DNA from: Flavobacteriaceae bacterium
GTDB taxonomy: Bacteria > Bacteroidota > Bacteroidia > Flavobacteriales > Flavobacteriaceae
Length of the DNA stretch: 64,000 nucleotides
Assembly: GCA_013043685.1 (NCBI GenBank)
Contig: JABDNT010000046.1
Span: 92,439-156,438, forward strand
Direction of reading: 5' to 3'
A program made the position numbers and the translations under genes. The stretch's first letter is position 1; every line of letters begins with the position of its first letter. Below, piece by piece: positions 17,013 through 25,497 of the stretch. The notes beneath the pieces were generated by a model. It was not told the DNA's origin, made no database searches, and saw only the letters and a list, made by a program, of their open reading frames with translations.

Positions 17013-18665
17013 ATGAAAAAAATCATCTTACTCTTCATCAGTTTCCTGATGTTACAGGCAACTGCACAATCGACTTTTACCGCCCAACAATGGCAGGACG
17101 ACCTCAAATTTCTTCAACATACGGTTCATAAGGACTATCCATTTCTCTTCAAAAAAGTTACTTCGGAAGCCTTTGATGCGGCTGTCGAGAAACTCCACAA
17201 ACAGATTCCAAATCTGGCGCAACATGAGATCAGTATAGGATTTGCCCGGATAATAGGAATGTTCAAATACGGACATACCCGTATGGGATGGCATGGCAAT
17301 CCCACAGCTTTAAGACAATTCCCTGTTAATCTCTATCGTTTCTCAGACGGAGTCTATGTTCAGGGAGTCCATAAGGACTACTCTCAAGCTTTAGGAGCTA
17401 AGGTCCTCAGGGTAGGGAATATGTCTGTTGAAGAAGCATTAAAAGCTGTGTATCCAGTGGTACCTGTAGAAAATGAGCAATTCTTTAAAGCATACGGATT
17501 CCTTTATCTTATGAGTCCCGAAGTATTACATGCTCAGGGGGTTGTTTCGGAATTATCAGACCAGCTTGAGCTGACCCTTGAAAAGGAAGGAAAGACCTTT
17601 AAGACCACATTTGAAGTACTTCCTGCAGGGAAGATGCCACCCAGAACCTACGGATATATACAAACTTCAGATGAGTGGCTTGATGTGCGTGCCTCAGGGG
17701 AAACACCACTATATCTAAAACAACTTGACAAAATATACTACTACGAATACCTGCCGGATTCTAAAACCGTATACGTTCGGCAGAGCCAGATTCAGGATGA
17801 TCCAACTGAACCGATCCCTGCATTTTATACCCGGGTGTTCGATTTCATCGAAAAGAATGATGTGCAACGCCTTGTACTGGATGTGCGGTTGAACGGGGGA
17901 GGGAACAATTACAAGAACAAAGCGGTGGTGACCAGGATCATAGAATCTAAGAAGATAAACCAGGTTGGAAATTTTGTTGTTGTTCTGGGCCGGAGAACAT
18001 TTTCGGCATGTCAGAACCTTGTGAATGAACTGGACAATTACACCAATGCTGTATTTGTTGGGGAGCCCACAGGTGAGAATATCAATTTTTACGGTGATAA
18101 TAATGAGGTGATCCTTCCCAACACTAAAACCCCGGTTTATCTCTCCTTTGCCTGGTGGCAGGACAAACCACAATGGGAAAACGACGATTGGCTGGCCCCG
18201 CATATAGCCATCGATATGAGTTTTGAAGAATATAAAACCAATAAGGATCCGGTATTGGAAGCTGCGCTCAGCTTTGACGATTCTGATTTTGTACTCGATC
18301 CAATGCAGTATATGACGGAGCTATATACCTCGGGACAACAGGAAAAACTGGCTACCGAAGTACCTAAAATGGTAAGAGACCCCAGGTATAAGTTTTTTAA
18401 CTTCGAAGGAGAACTGAATGAAGCAGGGTATAATTCTATACAACGTGGTGACCCTCAAACGGCTATTGCTATTTTCACCTTTATAACTCAATTATTCCCG
18501 GAATCGGCAAATGCATGGGATAGTTTAGCCGAAGGTTATTTAGAGGCTGGAGACAAGGAAAAGGCGACAGAATACTATCAAAAAGCGCTGAAGATGGATC
18601 CTGATGGACCCACTGGTAAGAATGCGAGCGGTATGTTGCGGAAAATTGAAGTCGGCTCTCATTAA
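17013..18665 (+). CDS. Exported S41-like protein with C-terminal TPR
   Basis: 550 residues. The signal peptide ends LQATAQ. Residues 20-100 are a helical N-domain seen in S41-family relatives (LKFLQHTVHKDYPFLFKK). The tail-specific-protease fold follows, with LVLDVRLNGGGNN and the nucleophile segment GRRTFSACQN, where the serine matches the S41 'TFSA' serine. The C-terminal 90 residues contain tetratricopeptide-like helices (GDPQTAIAIFTF and GDKEKATEYYQKALKMDP). No classical PDZ domain is obvious, and I could not confirm the lysine of the dyad, so activity is not certain. A strong shared terminator follows. Confidence 0.75.
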   Translation: MKKIILLFISFLMLQATAQSTFTAQQWQDDLKFLQHTVHKDYPFLFKKVTSEAFDAAVEKLHKQIPNLAQHEISIGFARIIGMFKYGHTRMGWHGNPTALRQFPVNLYRFSDGVYVQGVHKDYSQALGAKVLRVGNMSVEEALKAVYPVVPVENEQFFKAYGFLYLMSPEVLHAQGVVSELSDQLELTLEKEGKTFKTTFEVLPAGKMPPRTYGYIQTSDEWLDVRASGETPLYLKQLDKIYYYEYLPDSKTVYVRQSQIQDDPTEPIPAFYTRVFDFIEKNDVQRLVLDVRLNGGGNNYKNKAVVTRIIESKKINQVGNFVVVLGRRTFSACQNLVNELDNYTNAVFVGEPTGENINFYGDNNEVILPNTKTPVYLSFAWWQDKPQWENDDWLAPHIAIDMSFEEYKTNKDPVLEAALSFDDSDFVLDPMQYMTELYTSGQQEKLATEVPKMVRDPRYKFFNFEGELNEAGYNSIQRGDPQTAIAIFTFITQLFPESANAWDSLAEGYLEAGDKEKATEYYQKALKMDPDGPTGKNASGMLRKIEVGSH

Positions 18666-18692
18666 CCTGTCCCATGGTTAATGGTAAAAAAT

Positions 18693-18719
18693 AACCCCTC
18701 ATGGAAGTGAGGGGTTTTT
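18693..18719. terminator. Bidirectional intrinsic terminator
   Basis: AACCCCTCA-TGGAAG-TGAGGGGTT followed by TTTTT on the plus strand and preceded by an A-run on the other side. It serves the S41-like gene and the convergent ASSYAIHR peptide gene, starting 26 nt after the latter's stop. Confidence 0.88.
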
Positions 18720-18741
18720 CTTTTCTCTAAACAAAAAAGAA

Positions 18742-18855
18742 CTATCTGTGAATGGCATAGCTACTGGCTCTTGCGTATACGGCCAATTTGGCTTTCCAAA
18801 CTTTTAGTTTTTCATCCCAATTGTTAAAGAATTTTTTGCGTAGTTTTTTCATCAT
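18742..18855 (-). CDS. Cationic mini-protein of the ASSYAIHR family (37 aa)
   Basis: Not in the ORF track. It encodes MMKKLRKKFFNNWDEKLKVW followed by KAKLAVYARASSYAIHR. Two adjacent ATGs could start it (18855 or 18852). It has eight lysines and three arginines against two acidic residues. It is homologous to the 32-residue product at 13116-13214 over the last 24 residues. The terminal codons of the two genes (from the Ala before SSY to the stop) differ only at synonymous third bases. It lies between the S41-like gene, with which it shares a terminator, and the divergent ECF sigma operon. Its promoter must lie in the 436-bp region that also serves the sigma factor. Function unknown; a helix that binds nucleic acid, ribosome or membrane would suit the charge. 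Confidence 0.8.
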   Translation of the reverse strand: MMKKLRKKFFNNWDEKLKVWKAKLAVYARASSYAIHR

Positions 18856-19291
18856 ATATCATTGTTTTATGGGTTATTAAATCATTTAATGCGTCCTTAA
18901 ACAATAGATAAGAGGAAAGTGTAATTTATAATCGAAAATCGATTAAAAGAGGTAAGATAAGGGGGTATAGTATAAATGTAAGAAATTTCTGGTTATTACA
19001 ATTACACTTTTCAAACTATTCGATGAAATGTATAGAAAATCAGATGTTCATTAGTGGCTAGTTGTAATTTATATCATGGCAAACACGCTTATCTACCATG
19101 TTCAAAATCAACACCCTCATTATCAATATTTTAAATACTAATTATCGTCAATATCAGTGTTTCAGGCTGATTTATGTTCACACGCTTTTACATGTTCTGT
19201 CCTCAACTTATCTTTCAAATTCTTAAATGAAAAAATAAAAAACTGTGATTTTTTCAGTACCATGTTAACTAATAGAGTAGAACATCATTGA
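18856..19291. other. Intergenic region between the mini-protein and ECF sigma genes
   Basis: 436 bp, AT-rich, with no convincing ORF. It holds a 7-bp palindrome (TAATCGA-AAA-TCGATTA, 18929-18945) and an 11-bp perfect inverted repeat with arms 73 bp apart. Divergent promoters are expected here, but I could not place them. Confidence 0.5.
18916..19010. repeat. Long-range perfect 11-bp inverted repeat
   Basis: AAAGTGTAATT at 18916-18926 and AATTACACTTT at 19000-19010, separated by 73 bp and enclosing the small palindrome. It could mark paired operator sites or an RNA stem. Confidence 0.45.
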
Positions 19292-19774
19292 ATGAGCAAG
19301 GAAGAAAGCTTTACAAGGATTATTAGAGACAACGAAGGGATCATTTACAAGATCACGAGGATCTATACCAGTACTGTTGAAGATCAGAACGATCTCTACC
19401 AGGAAATAGTTTTTCAGCTTTGGAAAAGTTTCGACTCATTTCGAGGAGATGCCAAGGTAAGTACCTGGATGTATCGCATCGCATTAAATACGGCCCTGTT
19501 TCATTCCAAAAGAGCTAAAAAGAGAGGGTATAATGTGAGCCTGGACGGAGTTGTGCTTCAGCATGAAAATTACGATCCGGTGTTTGAAGAACGTCTAAAG
19601 GTAGTCTACGAACAGATCAGAAGCTTAAATGATATTGAAAAGGGAATCATACTCTTATTCCTGGAAGGAAAGAAACACGAAGAGATTGCTTCGATTACCG
19701 GATTTAGCAAATCTAATATCGGTACTCGAATAGGAAGGATAAAAGAAAAGCTTAGAAAACAAATAATTAAATAA
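19292..19774 (+). CDS. ECF-type RNA polymerase sigma-70 factor
   Basis: 160 residues. Region 2 is clear: DQNDLYQEIVFQLWKSFDSF and FRGDAKVSTWMYRIALNTAL. Region 4 is a helix-turn-helix (ILLFLEGKKHEEIASITGFS, then KSNIGTRIGRIKEKLRKQI). The size is typical for extracytoplasmic-function sigma factors. It is immediately followed by a membrane-protein gene that is probably its regulator. The 436-bp upstream region contains inverted repeats and may carry an autoregulated promoter. The signal sensed is unknown. Confidence 0.92.
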   Translation: MSKEESFTRIIRDNEGIIYKITRIYTSTVEDQNDLYQEIVFQLWKSFDSFRGDAKVSTWMYRIALNTALFHSKRAKKRGYNVSLDGVVLQHENYDPVFEERLKVVYEQIRSLNDIEKGIILLFLEGKKHEEIASITGFSKSNIGTRIGRIKEKLRKQIIK

Positions 19775-19780
19775 TTGACT

Positions 19781-20395
19781 ATGGAACTTGAAGAAATGCA
19801 AACACTTTGGACTCAGATGAGTAGTCAGATTGAAAGTCAGAAAAAACTAACAAACAAACTTATTATGGAAATGACTCAGCAAAAATTCAGGAATCGTTTT
19901 TACACTTTGTCCATATACGAAACGATCGGAGCGGTGATCTGTTTTGTCTTTGCGTTTTTTATACTGCTCAACCTGGATAAAATGAACAGCTGGTATCTTA
20001 TGGCCTGCAGCCTGGTAACTTTATTGTTCTTAATTATACTGCCGGTACTGTCCCTCCGTGCTATTCACGGCATGAGGACTCTGGATTTGTCGAATCGTAG
20101 TTATAAGGAAACGATGGTGGATTTCACCCGTAAAAGAAAGAATATGTTATTATTTCAAAGGATTGCAGTTATGTTAAGTGTAGTAATGATGTGGGTGTCT
20201 ATCCCAGTATTTTCAATGATTATGAATAACAAAGATTTCTTTGCTATGAAACACAATCCCTGGTTATGGGTATTTACTGCAGCTGTGACGGTTGGAGTGG
20301 TCCTATTTTCAAGATATGGCTACAGGGGGTATCGGAAGGTGACTGCCTCGGCAGAAAATGTCTTGAAGGATCTGGAAGATCAGACAGGTAATTAA
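19781..20395 (+). CDS. Four-helix membrane protein, likely sigma-factor partner
   Basis: 204 residues from the ATG at 19781, six bases after the sigma factor stop. The track instead uses a TTG two codons earlier. A short cytoplasmic helix (MELEEMQTLWTQMSSQIESQ) precedes four hydrophobic segments in two pairs, at about 50-100 and 125-180. There is no ZAS zinc motif. Position and N-terminal helix suggest an anti-sigma or regulatory membrane protein, as often found behind flavobacterial ECF genes, but this is inferred from context. A perfect hairpin terminator follows. Confidence 0.65.
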   Translation: MELEEMQTLWTQMSSQIESQKKLTNKLIMEMTQQKFRNRFYTLSIYETIGAVICFVFAFFILLNLDKMNSWYLMACSLVTLLFLIILPVLSLRAIHGMRTLDLSNRSYKETMVDFTRKRKNMLLFQRIAVMLSVVMMWVSIPVFSMIMNNKDFFAMKHNPWLWVFTAAVTVGVVLFSRYGYRGYRKVTASAENVLKDLEDQTGN

Positions 20396-20401
20396 AACAA
20401 A

Positions 20402-20428
20402 AAAACCACGAAGTAAATTCGTGGTTTT
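20402..20428. terminator. Bidirectional intrinsic terminator
   Basis: AAAACCACGAA-GTAAA-TTCGTGGTTTT, 11 perfect pairs with A and T runs on both sides, between the sigma operon and the convergent VPS10-type gene. Confidence 0.9.
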
Positions 20429-20446
20429 GTTTGTCTTAACGTATTA

Positions 20447-23400
20447 TTATTCTTCTACGTAAGGTGCGCCCGCAGCCTTCAGTTCAGTGTAGATCCCATC
20501 GAGTTTTTGTTTTGCGGCATTTAATTTGGAAACCGCTGTGTTCAATTCTTTCTCAACGATTTGCATTTGAGATTTGTTCAAACTTGTCGGCCCATAAGTG
20601 GCTCGTTCTACACCGCGATAGATGGCAAACATTCGTTCGCCAACGGTTGGCCTGTCTTTTTCACCAATTTCACCTTTTGCCGGGTTTCCGTAAAAATCCC
20701 CGGATAGATCCTGCAGGCTTTTTATTACGCTTTTTAGTTCGTTGTCAGTGGTACCTGGTTTTGCTGCACTCCTGGCTAAGGCGATCTTCATTGCTTTAGC
20801 GCGCTTCATTGCTTTATTCATATCCATATTAAACCTGGAAACAGACTTCGAAGTAGCTTCATATGAACGCCAGAAAGCAGAAACATCATCCATTGAGGAA
20901 CCCGGGAGTGAGTTTTTATAAAGCTGCTTCACACTGAAGGATACAGGACCATCGAGTTTTCTCGTCTGTCCTTTTTCAGAAAGATACATTTCAACCGAAT
21001 AATTACCCGGTGGTGCCAGGAATGCAGATCTTCCGGTATCATTTTTATCGTTAAGTCCAATAGCATCAAGATCCGGGTATCGCAGGTCCCAGCTAATCCT
21101 ATTCATACCTTTCATGGGTTTTGTATGAATCTTTCTCACAACAGCGCCATTCGCATCACTCACTACAAAGAGTAACTGGGGATCGTCTTCGTTTACCTCT
21201 TCTGCCAGAGCATCCCAACCGGGGAACGAAACTGCTTCGGTATCCTTGTTTTTTTCTGAATCTTTGCGTTGCTGCTCCATTGTTTTAGGTGCATCCTTCA
21301 GATAGTATGTAAAAGTTGCCCCAAATTCCGGATTAGGGGCCAGATAATGCGAATCACCCTGACTCCCTTTACCGGGACCAAAGCTTAGCTGTGGCCGCGG
21401 TACATACCACCAGGCATCACGAACCGAGAATAATTTGGCTTCTTGTTGAAGAGTTGCATCGCTCATTTCCCTTAAGGCAGTATAATCGTCCAATATGTAA
21501 AATCCTCTTCCGAAGGTGGCACCCACAAGATCATTCTCCCTTTTCTGAATCGCCAGATCCCTGAACGAAATAGTAGGGACACCACCTTCCAGTTTGGTCC
21601 ATTTCCCGCCACCATTGATCGTAAAATATACTCCGAATTCTGTTCCAAGGAACATCAGCCCTGGTTTAACATGATCCTGTACAAGACGCCATACCACTGT
21701 TCTTTTCGGGATGTTGCTAGCGATAGAAGACCAGGTCCGGCCCTTATCGGTACTCTTCAGCAGATAAGGATTTAAATCGCCGTATTTATGATTGTCAAGT
21801 GCCACATATACTGTATTGGCATTGAACATATCCGCTTTAATATCGTTAACAAATGCGGTAGATGGTACACCGGGTAAGTTCCCAACAGCAATCCTCCTCC
21901 AGTTATTTCCTCCGTCCTCAGTAACCTGTATTAGTCCGTCGTCTGTTCCGGCATAGATCAATCCTTGTTGTTTAGGCGATTCTGCCAGTGATGTTATCGT
22001 ATTATATGTAGACATCGCATACATGTCCCAGGGGGCATCCCAACTTTGCTGTTTTCCCATAATGGGTAATGTGATACGCTCTTCATCTTTTGTAAGATCA
22101 CCGGATATAGCTGTCCAATCGTCACCGCGATTCTCACTTTTCCATACACGTTGCGAAGCAAAAAAGATAGTAGTAGGGGAGTGCGGACTCACCAGTATGG
22201 GAGAATCCCAGTTAAAACGTTCGTGATCTTCATTTTCACCCGGCTGTGGCATGATATCTACTACTTCACCGGTACTCATATCAATACGTGATAAAGTTCC
22301 CTGCTGTCTTTCTGCATAGACGATATTAGGATTTCCGGGTTCCGTAGCCGGTTGGTGGCCATCCCAATTAAGGATGACACTCCAGTCGCTGCTTTGTATA
22401 CCATGTACATTGTCGGTGCGGGAAGGTCCGCGTTGCGTACTGTTATCCTGTGTTCCGCCATAAATGTTGTAGAATGGTTCAGAATCGTCCACGGCCATTT
22501 TGTAATACTGGGTAACAGGCAGATTCTCCACGTATTTCCATGTTTTCGTAAGATCAAAAGATTCATATAATCCACCGTCGGAACCTACGATCAGGTAATT
22601 AGGATCACTTTTTCTGAACGCAATGGCGTGATTATCTCCATGCTTGTTCTTTTCATTCATGCGGTAGAAGGTCTTTCCGCCATCCTCCGAGATCTGAAGA
22701 TTGTTATCCATCAGGTATAAACGGCCTTCCTGGTGGGGCGAAGCATATAGCTCCTGGTAGTAATGCGGTCCTGTTCCGCCGGAAATTGTTTCCGACATTT
22801 TATTCCAGGAACCACCTCCATCCTCCGAACGATATAAACCACCTTTCCGGCGATCCAGTTCTATTGCAGCATAGATCACATTGGGATTGTGATAAGAGAT
22901 CGCTAAACCGGTTTTACCTTTCCAGGATGTAGGGATGCCATTGGTAAGCTTGGTCCAATTATTACCCCCATCGGTACTTTTATACAGTGCTGTTCCAGGG
23001 CCTCCACCCATATAGGCAGCTACAGTACGGTGACGCTGCCATGTTGCGGCATACAGTACATCCGGATCACGCGGATCCATGACCAGGTCTGTAGCACCTG
23101 TCCATTCGTTGTCACCTAAAGTCTTCTTCCAGGTTTGGCCGCCATCGGTTGTTTTATATACTCCGCGATCTCCTCCCTTCCTCCATAGTGGTCCTTGTGC
23201 GGTTACCCAAACCACATTGCTGTCGAAGGGGTGAACAAGAATTCGCGAGATGTGTTGAGAATCTTTAAGACCCATATTCTTCCAGGTCTTGCCGCCATCT
23301 TCGCTCTTATAGACACCATCTCCATAACCTACGTGACGTCCTCCCGAGTCTTCACCCGATCCAACCCAAACTGTATCGGGATTATTAGGGTCTATTGTTA

Positions 23401-23692
23401 CGGCCCCAATTGAATACGAAGGTTGTTCGTCGAAAATTGGGGTCCACGTAGTTCCTGAATTCACGGTCTTCCAAACTCCACCGGAGCCCACGGCGACATA
23501 CCAAACACTTTCATTGTCTGGATGAATCTCAATATCCGCTATTCGCCCACTCATAAAAGCTGGGCCAATGCTTCGGAGTTTTAATCCGTTATAGATGTTG
23601 TCTGATTCCTTTGATTTTTCTTGTGCTGAAGTCGTAAAAGTCGCCCCGAAAATAAATGAAGCAACTAGTAGCAAGGGATAAAATGATCTCAT
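20447..23692 (-). CDS. VPS10/sortilin-type propeller protein, subtype A (copy 1)
   Basis: 1081 residues with a signal peptide ending TFTTSAQ. From GLKLRSIGPAFMSGRIADIE onward it holds many Asp-box turns (KSEDGGKTWKNMG, KTTDGGQTWKKT, KSTDGGNNWTKL), giving two tandem beta-propellers of the VPS10/sortilin type. A beta-sandwich-like region follows (about 830-920), then a helical C-terminal segment ending LKAAGAPYVEE. There is no T9SS domain, so a periplasmic or outer-membrane-associated location is likely. These proteins are often labelled glycosyl hydrolases, but no catalytic residues are evident. It is closest to the product at 29077. A TATCTTTA box lies 47 bp upstream. Confidence 0.85.
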   Translation of the reverse strand: MRSFYPLLLVASFIFGATFTTSAQEKSKESDNIYNGLKLRSIGPAFMSGRIADIEIHPDNESVWYVAVGSGGVWKTVNSGTTWTPIFDEQPSYSIGAVTIDPNNPDTVWVGSGEDSGGRHVGYGDGVYKSEDGGKTWKNMGLKDSQHISRILVHPFDSNVVWVTAQGPLWRKGGDRGVYKTTDGGQTWKKTLGDNEWTGATDLVMDPRDPDVLYAATWQRHRTVAAYMGGGPGTALYKSTDGGNNWTKLTNGIPTSWKGKTGLAISYHNPNVIYAAIELDRRKGGLYRSEDGGGSWNKMSETISGGTGPHYYQELYASPHQEGRLYLMDNNLQISEDGGKTFYRMNEKNKHGDNHAIAFRKSDPNYLIVGSDGGLYESFDLTKTWKYVENLPVTQYYKMAVDDSEPFYNIYGGTQDNSTQRGPSRTDNVHGIQSSDWSVILNWDGHQPATEPGNPNIVYAERQQGTLSRIDMSTGEVVDIMPQPGENEDHERFNWDSPILVSPHSPTTIFFASQRVWKSENRGDDWTAISGDLTKDEERITLPIMGKQQSWDAPWDMYAMSTYNTITSLAESPKQQGLIYAGTDDGLIQVTEDGGNNWRRIAVGNLPGVPSTAFVNDIKADMFNANTVYVALDNHKYGDLNPYLLKSTDKGRTWSSIASNIPKRTVVWRLVQDHVKPGLMFLGTEFGVYFTINGGGKWTKLEGGVPTISFRDLAIQKRENDLVGATFGRGFYILDDYTALREMSDATLQQEAKLFSVRDAWWYVPRPQLSFGPGKGSQGDSHYLAPNPEFGATFTYYLKDAPKTMEQQRKDSEKNKDTEAVSFPGWDALAEEVNEDDPQLLFVVSDANGAVVRKIHTKPMKGMNRISWDLRYPDLDAIGLNDKNDTGRSAFLAPPGNYSVEMYLSEKGQTRKLDGPVSFSVKQLYKNSLPGSSMDDVSAFWRSYEATSKSVSRFNMDMNKAMKRAKAMKIALARSAAKPGTTDNELKSVIKSLQDLSGDFYGNPAKGEIGEKDRPTVGERMFAIYRGVERATYGPTSLNKSQMQIVEKELNTAVSKLNAAKQKLDGIYTELKAAGAPYVEE

Positions 23693-23738
23693 AATACGAG
23701 TTGATATATAGTGGTTAGTACTATTTAATAAAGGATTT

Positions 23739-23746
23739 TAAAGATA
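23739..23746 (-). promoter_or_regulatory. Putative -7 element TATCTTTA for a VPS10-type gene
   Basis: Minus-strand TATCTTTA, 47 bp before the ATG of the 1081-residue protein. Confidence 0.4.
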
Positions 23747-23819
23747 CTGATAAAATGAATTGATTTAAACCTAAGGATATATATTTTGAAGGTGCACGGA
23801 AAATTGAGTTTAGGGTATA

Positions 23820-23844
23820 AAAAAATCCCGCTGTAAGCGGGATT
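23820..23844 (-). terminator. Intrinsic terminator after the YtxH-like gene
   Basis: AATCCCGCT-GTA-AGCGGGATT, nine perfect pairs, with an A-run on the left that is the T-run of the minus strand. It ends the small gene at 23868. Confidence 0.85.
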
Positions 23845-23867
23845 ATAGCTATATAGTTTGTGTTCGA

Positions 23868-24095
23868 TCAAGTTGTAGCCTTATCGAATACTTCTTTCGC
23901 CTTGTCCGAGAGTTTATCAAGTCCCTCGCTAATGGTTTGTTCGGCATCCAGAGTGGCTTCTTTCACATCTTTGCCTACTTTCCTGGCTTTTTGTTTGAGC
24001 TCTTCTTTTTGTTCAGGGCTTAAATTTTTGTATTTCCAGTAAGCAAAAGCACCACCGGCTAATCCTAATAAGGCTAATAATCTTCCTTTTTTCAT
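23868..24095 (-). CDS. YtxH-like small membrane protein
   Basis: 75 residues. A short glycine-rich hydrophobic N-terminus (LLALLGLAGGAFAYWKYK) is followed by a long charged amphipathic helix of KAKE-type repeats (EELKQKARKVGKDVKEATLD). This is the architecture of YtxH/CsbD-like stress-associated small proteins in Bacteroidota. It is likely anchored in the inner membrane with the helix outside it. It is monocistronic: a strong terminator lies downstream. The exact role is unknown. Confidence 0.65.
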   Translation of the reverse strand: MKKGRLLALLGLAGGAFAYWKYKNLSPEQKEELKQKARKVGKDVKEATLDAEQTISEGLDKLSDKAKEVFDKATT

Positions 24096-24189
24096 TTAAA
24101 GTAATTTAAGTTATTCTACGTTCTGCAATATTCAGAACTACCTTATTAGTGTCATTGTTTTGAATTTGTTACGAAATCATATTCATAGG

Positions 24190-24831
24190 TCAATTATTAT
24201 CAATTTTATATTTTTTCAGTAGAAGTATATTCAAGATCACAAACCAGCTTAAGCAACTAATAAAAGTAACCTTTTGAATTAGCGGTAATCTTTCAATTAG
24301 AACACCGGTTTCGTATATATAATAATTAGCCAGAAATAAGACCAACGAAACGATTCCCAGAAACAGAAGCTTTCCATAATGGGCCTTATACAGTTCCCTG
24401 AATGTTAGTAACAATGCGATCGCACCAAAGAACCCTGCAATGCGCACCACAATATCATGTGCTCCTAAAGCAAGGAAAACAGTGATCAACATGGACAGGA
24501 TACCGCATGCACTTATCAGGACATGAATCCTGCGTTTTACATCGAACAACCAGGGAAGGTAAGCCCATAGTAAAATGAGACTTCCGCAAAGGATTCCTAA
24601 TGATATTCGTGAATATAAACGTGCTGTATTGATCTCTCCGTTGACGGCAACATCGTCCAACAGGTCGCATAAATAATTGTGTTCAAAACTAAATCCAATC
24701 TGTTCAGGGGCAACATAGGAGCCACCCGGATAATAAAGAGCCGCAATTACGTAGAACACTACGAATAGCAGTATCCCCGCCAATGGGAGCGTTATTAAAA
24801 TTTTATTGACATTATTTCGCGATCCTCTCAT
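24190..24831 (-). CDS. DUF998-like multi-pass membrane protein
   Basis: 213 residues with six hydrophobic segments. The first loop contains YYPGGSYVAPEQIGFSFEHN and then NYLCDLLDD, matching the 'YPGG....GFS...NYLCDL' signature I associate with DUF998-like proteins in Bacteroidota. The start ATG sits in a normal context, and the gene stands alone, with about 120 bp to the divergent gene at 24952. The C-terminus is basic and cytoplasmic. Function unknown. Confidence 0.6.
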   Translation of the reverse strand: MRGSRNNVNKILITLPLAGILLFVVFYVIAALYYPGGSYVAPEQIGFSFEHNYLCDLLDDVAVNGEINTARLYSRISLGILCGSLILLWAYLPWLFDVKRRIHVLISACGILSMLITVFLALGAHDIVVRIAGFFGAIALLLTFRELYKAHYGKLLFLGIVSLVLFLANYYIYETGVLIERLPLIQKVTFISCLSWFVILNILLLKKYKIDNN

Positions 24832-24951
24832 AACAGAGGGTTAGGTGAATTATTTAATGTTGGTTGCGGGTCATAGATACTCTTGAGCTAACTTAATAAT
24901 AATTAGTAATTTAGGCTAACAAATAATAGTGTAATACAACAACCTCACCTT

Positions 24952-25386
24952 ATGAAATCGATATTGTTCATTTGTCTATTCATTTTATTTGGAATTTGTA
25001 ATACGCAGACTATGGAAGCTCAAACAAATCCATCGGTAGAAGAACTGCATAACTTCTTTAACGGACAGCAATTGCTTATAACCTATCGGGAAGGGGAGGT
25101 TTTATACGGCACTTACTATTTCCTTGAAATACATTATTGTCCGAATGGATATTACGGTCTGTACGGGAATACAGTAAAAAGGACGGTACTGGACAACGAA
25201 CAACGATCCAACTGGCAGGAGTTCGGAACCTGGAAAATTACTACTCAAAACGGGTTAAATGGAATTTACTATGCTGCCACGAACGGCGGACAACAATTCT
25301 ATCCGATGTACAAATTACAGAACGGGGATATGTTCATAAGCGAAGGAATTTCCATTGTAAATCAAGGAGCGGCTATATGTCGGTGA
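24952..25386 (+). CDS. Small secreted protein of unknown function
   Basis: 144 residues. The signal peptide MKSILFICLFILFGICNTQT is followed by MEAQTNPSVEELHNFF. The mature protein is beta-rich, with the aromatic run EVLYGTYYFLEIHYCPNGYYG and two cysteines (YCPNG and the C-terminal AAICR) that could form a disulfide. It may fold as a small lipocalin-like barrel, but I do not recognise it. The next gene starts 112 bp downstream. Confidence 0.55.
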   Translation: MKSILFICLFILFGICNTQTMEAQTNPSVEELHNFFNGQQLLITYREGEVLYGTYYFLEIHYCPNGYYGLYGNTVKRTVLDNEQRSNWQEFGTWKITTQNGLNGIYYAATNGGQQFYPMYKLQNGDMFISEGISIVNQGAAICR

Positions 25387-25497
25387 CTATTATCGTAATG
25401 AAGGTTATGAAGATCTATGAAATGGCTGACCTTGCCCGACAATTGATCTTTCCTAATATATTGATTTAAATTACTAACTTGATAAAAATTCCAAATT

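Noticed and set aside
25137-25469. 110-codon plus-strand ORF overlapping the small secreted protein
   Set aside because: It overlaps the signal-peptide-bearing ORF in another frame and has an irregular composition; the secreted ORF is better supported.
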